Source: Bathymodiolus platifrons methanotrophic gill symbiont (GTDB lineage Bacteria; Pseudomonadota; Gammaproteobacteria; Methylococcales; Methylomonadaceae). Taken from it: a DNA stretch of 33,512 nucleotides. Shown piece after piece: positions 23,963-32,854 of this stretch. Made by a program: the position numbers and the translations under genes. Below the pieces are notes generated by a model. That model searched no databases and was not told the origin of the DNA. It saw nothing but the letters and a program-made list of their open reading frames with translations. Location of the stretch: NCBI RefSeq assembly GCF_002189065.1, contig NZ_BDMN01000172.1:1-33512 (forward strand). Direction: 5' to 3'. Position 1 is the stretch's first letter; each line of letters begins with the position of its first letter.

Positions 23963-24675
23963 TGAATACTGATTCAACCCTTTTACAAAGGCTAAAAAAC
24001 ACAAAGACAAAAGAACTGACAAAAACAGAAAAACATCGCTGTGCAAAGGTTGAAGATGCCTATGACCATGAACTTATAAAGCAATCTAAAAACAGAGCTA
24101 TGCTTGGTAAATTTTTAGTCTTTTTTGTAATGGGCATTTTCTTAACGCTTGGTTTACTGTTTATCTTCATGATTTTTCTTTATGGTCGTGGGCTTGTTGG
24201 TGATTGCTTTAAGCTAGAAGGGCATTACATTATTGGTGGCAACACCGACCCAGAAGAACTTAGTGACCAGGAAGTTGTGAACGTTTACAAGGAGCAATAC
24301 CAGGTCGAAAGGGGATTTCGTTTTCTCAAAGACCCCCTGTTTTTTGTCTCGTCATTATTTGTTAAAACACCCCAGCGTATCATGGCATTATTAATGGTCA
24401 TGCTGTTATCGTTGCTGGTATATGGCATTGCCGAAAGACGTATGCGGGCTTGCCTGGCCTCACAAAAGGAAACGTTGCCCAATCAAATTCAGCAGGCAAC
24501 AGAAGCGCCGACTTTACGCTGGGTATTCCAGTTATTATTGGGCATTCATTGCCTTAAAATATCGACGGAAAATCAGTCACATCAGATGATTGAAGGACTT
24601 ACGCCTTTGCGAGAGAAGATTTCATTACTCTTTGGCCCGACTGTGGCTGAAATATATCAACTTTCTTATGGGTAG
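23962..24675 (+). pseudogene. Membrane protein (candidate toxin) fused to an IS1634 transposase tail
   Basis: The first 75 or so residues are a host-derived protein: a charged N-terminus (LQRLKNTKTKELTKTEKHRC) and one long hydrophobic helix (FLVFFVMGIFLTLGLLFIFM, about 52-71). From about residue 78 (CFKLEGHYIIGG) the frame continues as an IS1634-family transposase C-terminus with YQVERGFRFLKDPLFF, the YxxxRGFRFLKDP signature of the E region, to the end. The catalytic first half is missing. The fusion is in frame and open for 237 residues, but was probably created by insertion and deletion. Overlap with the Panacea antitoxin remnant suggests the original gene encoded a membrane-acting toxin. 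Confidence 0.65.
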
Positions 24676-24786
24676 CACCCGCTCAATGTGAGGAATGACG
24701 AGGTGCCGAGTCGGTTGTTTTAAAATGGCTGAAGCTCCATGGGTAATCAGGTATGTTTTAGAAGCTTCATTTTGGCTAAGGTATTG
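24200..24786 (+). mobile_element. 3' remnant of an IS1634-family element
   Basis: It contains the transposase tail (see the fusion gene) and ends with a terminal repeat TGGCTAAGGTATTG at 24773-24786, matching the MITE at 19547-19667. The left end is lost; the breakpoint lies inside the membrane-protein gene at about 24195. Confidence 0.7.
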
Positions 24787-24846
24787 TTATAATGGGGTCA
24801 AAAGTGCCCCTCCCCCGGAACTTTGGTAAATTAAATAAGAGGTCAT

Positions 24847-25596
24847 ATGAAAGCTATAGTTATAGGGATTTTGTTAGCCCAATCCATCTCGTTTGCATTT
24901 GCGGGATTTGATCCGGATGTAGAAAGAAACTCAAGTAATTCTAAAATAAATGAGCATTATATAGCTATAAATGCCACGGATATTAGTAATCTAGCCGCGC
25001 ATATTTCGGATAATAAACGTGACATTGGGCATATCTTCCCGCCTATCCCGAAGAATCGCACCAAACATCTTATGCTGAAGCATTGTACTGGTACTCATGT
25101 TTTACACTGGGGGGATTGTCCAACCTACTCTCTCGGGGATTCAGGTCCCGCAGGAGGTATGGTGTTTCAGGTTTCAAAGGATAAAGAACACGGCTTAGAA
25201 CTTCAAGTTATTGATGGAGATTATCAGTGGGGTTGTGATGGGACATATCTTCCCAACGCGGCACACAATAACATTGGAGCTGGGATGATAAATACTGCGG
25301 TAATCTTAGATTCAGAGTGTAAAAGTACCGATGGCTCTACGACAGCAGCTGAGGTGGTTTCTAATTATTCGCACGGTGGATTTAGTGACTGGTACTTGCC
25401 CTCAAGAGGTGAGTTATTTCTAGCATATGAGGTTTTATACCCTAAAGCCCCTAAGCCTGACAGGGATGAGCATATATATTGGTCCTCTTCTGATTATGGA
25501 AATGATAAAGCTTGGACTGTAGATGGGATAGCGGGGGAAAAGACTCAAGACTACAAAGTTACCCCCAACTTCCTCGTTGCTATTCGTTCATTCTAA
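24847..25596 (+). CDS. Secreted DUF1566-like protein 1
   Basis: A 249-residue exported protein with signal peptide MKAIVIGILLAQSISFAFAG, AGAGG as ribosome site, a helical N-terminal spacer (residues about 25-65) and a C-terminal DUF1566-like domain. The domain shows the family hallmarks in order: HCTGTHVLHWGDCPTYSLGD (a Cys pair), SGPAGGMVFQVSKDKEHGLE, WGCDG, GGFSDWYLPSRGEL, IYWSSSDY and a final VAIRSF. The family resembles C-type-lectin-like and formylglycine-enzyme-like folds and is thought to bind ligands. It is the first of four tandem paralogues and may share a promoter with the second, 17 bp downstream. It starts right after the IS1634 remnant. Confidence 0.75.
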   Translation: MKAIVIGILLAQSISFAFAGFDPDVERNSSNSKINEHYIAINATDISNLAAHISDNKRDIGHIFPPIPKNRTKHLMLKHCTGTHVLHWGDCPTYSLGDSGPAGGMVFQVSKDKEHGLELQVIDGDYQWGCDGTYLPNAAHNNIGAGMINTAVILDSECKSTDGSTTAAEVVSNYSHGGFSDWYLPSRGELFLAYEVLYPKAPKPDRDEHIYWSSSDYGNDKAWTVDGIAGEKTQDYKVTPNFLVAIRSF

Positions 25597-25613
25597 CTAA
25601 CTAAGAGCTGCTA

Positions 25614-26387
25614 ATGAAAATTCCAACATTAAATAATAACACTTTGATGAGCGGTGTCTTTTTTGTCACCGCGTTATTCAGTCATTTTGCTATAGCTGAT
25701 ACTACAGATGATACGACTGCGAGGGTCATAAAGAATTCTGACAATATTGCTAAAAATAAAGGTGAGCTAGAGAAGGCCAAGAGTGCCGTTGAAATTATGG
25801 CTGATAGGGTTCAGAGGTTAGCGCCTCTTCCTCACAATGAAAGACCACAAGAACAGTTTATGTGGCTTTGTAAAGACAGTGATTATCCTCAGTGGGGGGG
25901 GTGTGAAGACATCTACAAGGTGGGGGACACGGGACCCGCAGGCGGAATTGTCTATTATATTACCGATGATGGACAGCATGGCTTAGAAGTGGGCTTAGAG
26001 GACTTGGGTCCCGCAGACTGGGGCTGTGATGGAACCGCTATTCTTAAGGCTCAAGGGAACGATGCGTTAGCAGTCGGGAGGGGTAAAGAAAATACAGATG
26101 CAATTTTAGCAGGCTGCTCTTCACAAAGTTCAGCAGCATACTTGGCATCTAATTACTCGAGTAACGGTATCGCGGGTTGGCACTTGCCTTCTTTAGATTC
26201 CTTGAATTTAATATTCGAAGAGATCTATCAAAATGGATTGGGAGAATTTAACGGGAATCATCAGTTTTGGTCATCTTCAGAGTACGACGTACATATTGGC
26301 ATGCTGAAAGACTTTGATGGTGGTTCTGGGCATGAATCTAAGTCGTCATCGGACGGGATTTCAGTTAGACCTGTTCGTCCTTTCTAA
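25614..26387 (+). CDS. Secreted DUF1566-like protein 2
   Basis: A 257-residue paralogue with a longer signal segment (MKIPTLNNNTLMSGVFFVTA, cleavage probably after AIA), a coiled-coil spacer (residues about 35-75, RVIKNSDNIAKNKGELEKAK) and the DUF1566-like domain: LCKDSDYPQWGGCEDIYKVG, DTGPAGGIVYYITDDGQHGL, DWGCDG, GIAGWHLPSLDSL, FWSSSEY and a C-terminal ISVRPVRPF. This is the best match of the four to the family consensus. Only 17 bp separate it from protein 1. Confidence 0.78.
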   Translation: MKIPTLNNNTLMSGVFFVTALFSHFAIADTTDDTTARVIKNSDNIAKNKGELEKAKSAVEIMADRVQRLAPLPHNERPQEQFMWLCKDSDYPQWGGCEDIYKVGDTGPAGGIVYYITDDGQHGLEVGLEDLGPADWGCDGTAILKAQGNDALAVGRGKENTDAILAGCSSQSSAAYLASNYSSNGIAGWHLPSLDSLNLIFEEIYQNGLGEFNGNHQFWSSSEYDVHIGMLKDFDGGSGHESKSSSDGISVRPVRPF

Positions 26388-26443
26388 CCCACGTATAAAT
26401 ACAGACAGCCCAAGTATGGTTATTAAATGAAAGAGGATAATTT

Positions 26444-27361
26444 ATGAGTTTTTTTAAACTGGCATTCCTATTGATCTTATCAGGGGTGGCCGTCTCAGCA
26501 GTGGCATCTCAGATTGAAAATAATACTGCTGAGATTGCAAAAAACACCAGTGCAATAGCAAAATATAAGGAAGATATTAAAAAAACCGAAACATCTTCAG
26601 CCGATAATAAGAGGGGTATCAAAAATAGTAATATCCCACCTTTTCCGGAAGATAAAATCAACTCATTGGCTCTAAGGCTTTGTCCAGGTAGTGATGAACC
26701 TCAATGGGAGGAATGTGAGTCTAATCCAGGCGAAGATGGGGATGATACCACCTCTAATAACTTACCTGCGCATTGTAAAGATATGTCTAAAGTGAGATCT
26801 GATGATAGAACACCAGAAACCGCCAAAACCTTATCAAAACTCCAAAATACTGATTGTGCTCTTGAGTATAAAGTAGGTGATATTGGACCTGTAGGGGGGG
26901 TTGTAATTCATGTTACATATGATGGTAAGCATGGTATCGAAGCATCTACTGACCGAATAGAATCAGCGGCTTGGGGCTGCTCTAAGACTTATGTATTGGG
27001 TGCTGATGCAGTAACTATTGGAAGTGGCCTTGGTAATTTTAACAGGATGATACGGTTTGAATGTGATGGAACTTTTTCAATGACAGGTCATGAAACATAT
27101 AATATTGCTTATAATGTGACTATATTTATGAAGAATAATTTTGAGGACTGGTATTTGCCAAGTGTCGATGAGATGATTATTCTTGTTGATACTTTTAATA
27201 AAAAAGGTATTCAAATTCCTAGAAAACATTACTGGACCTCTTCACAAAATGATACCGAGAACGCATCAGCTATTTATGTTGATAATGCCAGTGAAATAGT
27301 GCGCCGAAAAACTCGTAAAAAAACACATCATTTTCCTGCTATACCTGTAAGGAATTTTTGA
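26444..27361 (+). CDS. Secreted DUF1566-like protein 3
   Basis: A 305-residue paralogue with signal peptide (MSFFKLAFLLILSGVAVSAV, cut near ASQ), an asparagine- and lysine-rich spacer with heptad-like repeats (NNTAEIAKNTSAIAKYKEDI), and a domain that differs from the others. About 50 residues (NPGEDGDDTTSNNLPAHCKD and onward) are inserted between the first Cys-W-Cys pair and YKVGDIGPVGGVVIHV. The later motifs WGC, FEDWYLPSVDEM, YWTSSQ and IPVRNF are kept. GAGGA precedes the ATG. It is followed by a short MITE and repeat R3, so it ends the first three-gene run. Confidence 0.72.
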   Translation: MSFFKLAFLLILSGVAVSAVASQIENNTAEIAKNTSAIAKYKEDIKKTETSSADNKRGIKNSNIPPFPEDKINSLALRLCPGSDEPQWEECESNPGEDGDDTTSNNLPAHCKDMSKVRSDDRTPETAKTLSKLQNTDCALEYKVGDIGPVGGVVIHVTYDGKHGIEASTDRIESAAWGCSKTYVLGADAVTIGSGLGNFNRMIRFECDGTFSMTGHETYNIAYNVTIFMKNNFEDWYLPSVDEMIILVDTFNKKGIQIPRKHYWTSSQNDTENASAIYVDNASEIVRRKTRKKTHHFPAIPVRNF

Positions 27362-27374
27362 TAATGGCCAGGAG

Positions 27375-27483
27375 GATTCTGTCGCAAAAAACAAATGATT
27401 TTGTGAAATCAATTGTACTCTATTTCTTTTGCGACCGCTGTCAGCCCCCCGAAGTATGATAGTCTCCAGAACAGGCGCGCCTG
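27375..27483. repeat. Decayed IS6-type MITE and dispersed repeat R3
   Basis: Bases 27375-27441 resemble the 66-bp MITE of 17177-17242: GATTCTGTCGCAAAAAACAA at the left, a decayed TTTTGCGACCGCTG at the right. From 27434 to 27480, CGCTGTCAGCCCC, then ATGATAGTCTCCAGAA and GGCGC, match in reverse 31985-32030 inside the ATPase-gene insert (R3). A 12-bp perfect palindrome CAGGCGCGCCTG lies at 27472-27483. The 73 bp before the next gene hold nothing recognised. Confidence 0.65.
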
Positions 27484-27556
27484 ATTACGATAATATAGTG
27501 CTAATGCGGGGAAGAGATAGAGTCTTAATCAAATTTCTAAACATAGGATATAATTA

Positions 27557-28501
27557 ATGAACATTCTAAAATCAAAAAAACTAATCTTGGTTATATCGCT
27601 AATAACGAGCCTCATAATAACCAACTCAGTATCTGCTAATACTCTTCAGGGAGCATTGGATGAGACTAATCAGTCTATTTCAGAAGTTTTTTGCCCTGAA
27701 TTACTAGCCAATGGTCAGTGTAAGTATGATATTGGTGATCCTGATGTAGATAATATTTTCAAAGAGTATTATAGCAAGTTGCTTGAGGATGATACTCTCG
27801 CGGAGTCTTATAGGCATTTAAAAGATTACTATAACTATTCAAAGGGGATTCCTCAGAATATTCTAGCTATCTCTTGCCCTAAATTACTAGCCAATGGTCA
27901 GTGCGCATATGACATTGGGGATAAAGGGCCTGCGGGAGGTGTGGTCTTCTATGTAACTGATGATGGCGAACATGGGTTCGAAATGGCTCCAGAGAATCAA
28001 TTCACTTATACACCTTGGGTGATAGATAAGTCAAAACTTTGGGGTTGTGATGGTGTTATGGTTCCCGGTACAGGGGACTTGGGTGTTGGGAAAGGCAGAT
28101 CGCACACACAAGCTATCCTAGATAATTGTGAAGCCCCCGAGGGTGCCATACTCCTTGCCCAGATGGCTCATGATTACACTCTTAATGGATATAGCGACTG
28201 GTTTATCCCCTCGCTAGGTGAGCTACTCTTAATGCGCACAAACTTATATGTGGACAGAGATTACGACTTTGAGTCACGTCTACTAGTGAGTTCAAGTGAG
28301 GACAGATTCTATCATGCGGAGAACATGAAGAGTTCACTGGCTGGAGAGGGTTCCGCCGATGATTTCATAGACCCAATAGAACCCTTTAGAGGTGTGTGGA
28401 GGGTAAAATTCTATTTTAAAGACCGTAGTGATATTAGAAAAATAACTAGAGCGGCGTCTAAAGAGTGGGGTCTATCAATGCGAGTTATTCGAGAATTCTA
28501 A
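27557..28501 (+). CDS. Secreted DUF1566-like protein 4, with internal duplication
   Basis: The longest of the four at 314 residues. It has a signal peptide (LILVISLITSLIITNSVSA then NTLQG). A segment CPELLANGQCKYDIGD is followed by about 50 helical residues and then CPKLLANGQCAYDIGDKGPA, so the start of the DUF1566-like domain is duplicated. The second copy continues normally: GGVVFYVTDDGEHGFEMAPE, LWGCDG, GYSDWFIPSLGEL, VSSSED, and ends SMRVIREF. The W of the usual WSS motif is replaced by V. The hairpin CCAGCC/GGCTGG (28507-28536) shortly after the stop could end the transcript. Confidence 0.75.
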   Translation: MNILKSKKLILVISLITSLIITNSVSANTLQGALDETNQSISEVFCPELLANGQCKYDIGDPDVDNIFKEYYSKLLEDDTLAESYRHLKDYYNYSKGIPQNILAISCPKLLANGQCAYDIGDKGPAGGVVFYVTDDGEHGFEMAPENQFTYTPWVIDKSKLWGCDGVMVPGTGDLGVGKGRSHTQAILDNCEAPEGAILLAQMAHDYTLNGYSDWFIPSLGELLLMRTNLYVDRDYDFESRLLVSSSEDRFYHAENMKSSLAGEGSADDFIDPIEPFRGVWRVKFYFKDRSDIRKITRAASKEWGLSMRVIREF

Positions 28502-28550
28502 CGCTGCCAGCCAAGGAGAGCGTTAGCGAGGGCTGGGTAGCCCCCCAGGG

Positions 28551-28915
28551 GGTTCTGTCGCAAACGATAAGTATTTGTGTTAAACCGGCTATAAACCTGT
28601 TTTTATGCCTCTCATGAAAAAAGCATCATGCAGGAGAATATACTATTACCGGTTATGTCGCAAAAAATAGATATTTGTGTAAAAATTAACTGTAACCTGT
28701 TTTTATGCAACCAATGGATAAGACACCATCCAGGAGAAAAACTTTCTCATCCCATCCGATAAACTAGTGGGAAAGTCAGGTGCCATATGACATTCGTGAG
28801 AATAATCACTTGAAAAGTCTCCCACTTTTTAGTTGAACATGCGAACCTTCTTTGGCTGAAATTTAATCTTATGATCGTAGGTAATAGGGTGACTTTGTTT
28901 TTTTGCGACAGAACC
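28551..28915 (+). mobile_element. Tandem IS6-type left ends and a deleted 265-bp IS6 derivative
   Basis: GGTTCTGTCGCAA at 28551 and GGTTATGTCGCAA at 28651 are exactly 100 bp apart and are followed by similar sequence (TATTTGTGTAAA, AACCTGTTTTTATGC, CATxCAGGAGAA). The second opens an element that closes at TTGCGACAGAACC (28903-28915), a total of 265 bp. Inside, ATGGATAAGACACCATCCAG resembles the start of a transposase gene that soon meets stops. The right end touches a truncated membrane-protein gene. This looks like an internally deleted IS6 copy with a partial second left end beside it. Confidence 0.65.
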
Positions 28916-29343
28916 ACCCATTCTTTGCAGGCATTATGATGATGGGTATACATAGAGCTGTCGATGCGCCTGTCAGTTATAAAATGACATTTTCTTATTT
29001 CAGTTTTACCTTACGCATTATTCTTGCAGTCATTTGCATGTCAGTTTTAATTGTCTTGGGATTTGTATTACTTGTTATTCCTGGAATATACCTATCAATT
29101 GCTTATAGGTTTATGGTACACCTTATTATCGATAAAAAAATGGGGGTTTGGGACGCTATGGAAACATCACGCAAAGCAGTTACCCAACATTGGTTCAAAC
29201 TATTTTTTACGGGTGTATTGATAATATCAATACACGTAATAAGTGCAATTCCTCTTGGTATTGGTTTGATCTGGACTATACCGATGCATGTAGCGATACA
29301 AGGCATCCTTTATCGTAGAATTTTTGGGGTTGAGTCTGTTTAG
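28916..29343 (+). pseudogene. 5'-truncated membrane protein (BPSS1780/DUF2189-like)
   Basis: About 140 residues remain. They begin HPFFAGIMMMGIHRAVDAPV directly after the IS6-type end (28903-28915), and the frame runs back into that end with no natural start. Transmembrane helices are at LRIILAVICMSVLIVLGFVLL, FFTGVLIISIHVISAIPLGI and GLIWTIPMHVAIQGILY. The motif MGVWDAMETSRKAVTQHWFK and the end IQGILYRRIFG are typical of bacterial multi-helix membrane proteins of the BPSS1780 or DUF2189 type, whose function is unknown. The missing N-terminal part would hold further helices. Confidence 0.6.
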
Positions 29344-29351
29344 CATATACA

Positions 29352-29702
29352 GGTCGTTATGGATAAAAGTGGCGCTAACTATGCAGGATTAGCCAATATT
29401 AACCTCTTGTTAATCCTAGCAGGGTTTACCACCATGATCGACATATTACAGGTTAAATATTTGAATAACATCATCGAACAGGATCACCGCTTTATCAAAA
29501 AAATAACAAAACCGATGATGGGCTTCAAAGCGTTTCACTCCGCTCAAGCAACTATTGCTGGAATTGAAACAGCACATATGATCCGAAAGGGACAATTGTC
29601 TGAGGAAAATATGCCTGCTTATAAGCAGTTTATGGCTTTAGCAGGATAGTTACGCCTGAAGACCAGGAGGTCTGCGCTTTTGATAATTATTGCGACAGAA
29701 CC
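29352..29702 (+). pseudogene. 3' part of an IS6-family transposase with the element's right end
   Basis: The residues from MDKSGANYAGLANINLLLIL through NNIIEQDHRFIKKITKPMMG to AYKQFMALAG match the second half of IS6-family DDE transposases. The second catalytic Asp (MDKSGAN) and the Glu (IEQDHR) are visible; the N-terminal half with the first Asp is gone. After the stop (29647-29649) the sequence continues to the terminal repeat TTGCGACAGAACC at 29690-29702. This is the only recognisable coding remnant of the family whose ends are scattered through the window. Confidence 0.85.
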
Positions 29703-29913
29703 TTCATTAGCCGCATAAAGACCGGTTATGGCAGGTTTTTATGCGCACAATAAACTTTTGCGACAGAACCGTTAAACTCCAGACCTAGAAAGTGTTTGGG
29801 ATTTAAAACGCCTTATGAGGTGTTTTTTGAGAATACTGCCGTTGATGTCAGTAAATTAGGGGTGGTGCACTTATGAGTCGAATCCACCAGATTATTTTTA
29901 AGGGGCGTGAGGA
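29703..29913. repeat. 68-bp IS6-end repeat and gene-free leader of the ATPase gene
   Basis: Bases 29703-29770 repeat 7115-7182 with one or two differences and close with TTGCGACAGAACC. The inner part has an inverted pair GCATAAAG/TTTTATGC. The remaining bases to 29913 have no gene. A GTGAGGA stands ahead of the ATG at 29914. Confidence 0.8.
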
Positions 29914-32854
29914 ATGAATTCTGTCAATGTTATAAACACCTCCATGGAAGATGAGGCATCCGAAACACAGGTTCTTGCGGATATAGTCACTTGGTCAAGG
30001 AGCTGTACTACATGGCAACGGGACGCCTTACGCCGGTTGTGCAGCAAGGAAAAGTTGGATCAGGATGACCTGGAAAGCCTGATGGCAATCTGCAAGGAGG
30101 AGCAGGAAGGCGACCCAATAACATCCGATCATATCCGTGATCCGGATGCTTCCAGTGCCGAGGTGTCGCTTACCAAGCTGCACAACCTCAAGCATGTTAA
30201 CGCCCTTCAACCCGGTGAAACCCTGACTTTTAAGAAATCAGGGTTGACGGTGATCTATGGGGATAATGGAGCCGGAAAATCCGGCTATGCCCGCGTCTTA
30301 AAGCAGGCGTGTCGAGCGAGACTGCCAAAGGACGATATTGTTCTGCCAAATATCTATTCAGCGCAACGCGACACACCGCAGGCTGAAGTTGGTTTTCTTT
30401 TTAGCGGGCAAAACCAGTCCGTTGTGTGGAAGCAGGGAGCCGCAGCGGATTCAAGATTGACGGCAATCAGTGTCTTTGACAGCCGTACAGCGGCGGTTCA
30501 TGTTGATGCTACCAATGATCTAGCCTATACTCCCCTGCCCTTACGAATCATGGCCGCTTTGGCCGACACCTGCAAAACGATCAATGACAAGTTGGATGAT
30601 GAAATCAGGGTGATCAAAAACCAAACCCCTGCCATTCTGAGAAACCCTGAATATGCACCGGATACAGAAGTAGGAAAACTACTGTCTGGCCTTTCCGCCA
30701 AGACCCCTGACACAAATGTAGAGAAATTGGCTGGGTTATCTGAAGCTGAGGAATCTTGGCTAAAAACACGTGCAGCTGATCTTGCAAACGATCCCGCACG
30801 GGTAGCCCGCCAGCTTCAAGCTCAAAAGACCAAGATAGATAAAGCAGAGGAACGTCTCAATGCCTTAGCAAAGGCCGTCAGTGACGAAAACATTGCTAGT
30901 CTTCATCGGCTCTGCATGATGCCTATACTACAGCCCGTACAGCGGCAACCCTTGTGTCAGCAGACCTGTTTTCAGATGAGCCGTTACCCGAAGTTGGATC
31001 AGATGTTTGGCGATCCCTTTGGGAAGCCGCCCGCACCTATTCCAATAAGCTGGCATATCCCGAACGTGAATTTCCAGCCACTGGTGATGATGCGCGGTGC
31101 ATTCTATGCCATCAGACATTAAGCCCCGAAGCATCGGGGCGATTGAGTCGTTTTGAATCCTTCGTATTAGATGAGAGCAAGAAACGCGAGGATAAGGCTC
31201 GCAAATCATACGAGTCTGCCCGTTCGTCTATGCTGGAAGCCCGCATATCCAAGCAGGATGTGCAGGAGATAGTTTCCGTGATCCGGGACGGGTTGGATGA
31301 TGCGGAGCTGGCGAAAACCATCAAGCGGTGTGCTATCACAAATAAGTGGCGACTCCGCTCGATCCTCAAAATGGTTGAAATGAAAGATATTATCATTCCG
31401 ACACCGATTGCAATAGTGCCAGATGAAGCCATGGCGACACATACGCAAGAATTGGAAAAACGGGAAAACAGCCTACTGTCTGAGAATGGTTCGCCAGAAC
31501 GAAAAGCTCTGATAGCCAAGCATCAAAAACTGGCTGCACGCAAATGGTTAGGCAGAGTGAAAACCGATGTACTAGATCAGATCGAGCGACTGAAAACCAT
31601 TGAAACACTTGAAACGCTACAAAAAACAACAGTCACCAGAAAAATTACCACCCTTAGCACTGCCCTTGCCAAACGTCTTGTGACGGATAGGCTTAGCGAT
31701 CGGTTTGCCCAGGAGGCTGAAAAGCTTGGAATCGCAGAGCAACACGACATAGAGCTGAAACATGCTAGGCGCGCCATGCTACCTCACGAAATTCCGGGAC
31801 TCCTGTCGCCGTAATTCGTTCACCTACGCAGCGAATAGGAGATGCTCCAGCCGCCCTGCGTCCGCCACAGACTGAGCACAAAGCAGCTCAGTCATGGCTG
31901 CCTCAAATGGCTCTACGGCTATTCGGGATAAAATTTTAGCCTCCCTCGCGCGCTATTGCGCACTTCGGATTGGCAAATTTCCCTGCGCCTTCTGGAGACT
32001 ATCATCCCGTCCGGGGCTGACAGCGGCGGACTACTGCTGGAATTCCTCTGTTCCATGTTCGCATGATTAGCAAGCCGGATGAGCCAGTAGGTAAGATATT
32101 GAGCGAAGGTGAGCACCGCTGCGTGGCACTGGCCGCTTTTCTTGCGGAACTGTCCACCCTTGAAACATCATCCGGGATCGTCTTTGATGACCCCGTTTCA
32201 TCGCTTGATCACATTCACCGGGACAGAGTTGCCGAGCGGCTGGCAACAGAGAGCTTGAAGCGTCAGGTAGTGATTTTTACGCATGACATAGCCTTTCTGG
32301 TGTTGCTGGAAGAGACCTGCCGGGAGACAAGAGATCGTGCAGCCATTCCGATTGCATACCGGGTTGTTAGCCGTGGCGCAGATGCCGCCGGGTTCTGCAA
32401 TACCGAGCCGCCTGCTAATGTTCTGCCCGTCGATAAAGTGGTTAAGCAGATGCGGAAGCACTTGGCGAATGTGAAGATCCATCACGAACGCGGCGATCAA
32501 GCCAACTGGCGTCGCGAAGTTGGTTCTTTTGAGAAGGAACTGCGTGAGGCATGGGAACGGGCTGTCGAAGATGCGGTATCGCCTGTCATCAAACGCATGG
32601 CAAAGAAGGTGCAGACTGACGGACTGATCCGCCTCACCGTTTTTCAGGAGCAGGATTGCTTGGTTATGCGCGAAGCCTATGGACGTTGTTCGCAACTATT
32701 GCACAGCCAGCCCGGAGAGTTGAATCCGCGGCTTCAGACACCGACCGAGGTCGAAACTGAGATAACAGTCCTTGAAACATGGGTTCAGAACATAAAAGAC
32801 CGGCAGTCCAACGCGGATGCGATTAAAAGTACGGTGAATTTCTCAAAATATTAA
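29914..32854 (+). pseudogene. AAA/ABC-type ATPase with zinc-hook motif (AAA_13-like), broken twice
   Basis: Three pieces form one long protein of about 890 residues. Piece 1 (29914 to about 30915) carries Walker A GDNGAGKS (residues 116-123) and then coiled coil. A frameshift near 30912-30920 moves to HDAYTTARTAATLVSADLFS, which leads to a CxxC pair (CILCHQTL, 31098-31109) that could make a zinc hook like that of RloC/Rad50. A 251-bp insert (31796-32046) then interrupts it; without it, MLPHEIP joins PLFHVRMISKPDEPVG in frame. Piece 3 has the ABC signature LSEGEH (32099-32116) and Walker B GIVFDDPVSSLDH, and a conserved C-terminal region with LLHSQPGELNP. The family (PF13166-like) is frequent near restriction systems. 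No anticodon-nuclease motif could be confirmed. Base composition is visibly more GC-rich than the neighbours, suggesting separate acquisition. Confidence 0.8.
31796..32046. mobile_element. 251-bp non-autonomous insert in the ATPase gene
   Basis: The block lies between direct repeats AATTCC (31790-31795 and 32041-32046). Removing one repeat plus the intervening sequence restores the ATPase frame, which strongly supports a discrete insertion. Inside are repeat R2 (31854-31930, also at 15126-15204) and repeat R3 in reverse (31985-32030, also at 27434-27480). No transposase gene and no clear terminal inverted repeats are visible, so the mobilising family is unknown. Confidence 0.7.

Noticed and set aside
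27472-27483. CAGGCGCGCCTG palindrome as a regulatory operator
   Set aside because: It lies at the edge of repeat R3 and has no promoter or repeated counterpart near it; probably incidental.
24847-28501. Diversity-generating retroelement acting on the DUF1566-like genes
   Set aside because: No reverse transcriptase gene and no template/variable repeat pair with adenine-specific differences were seen in the window.
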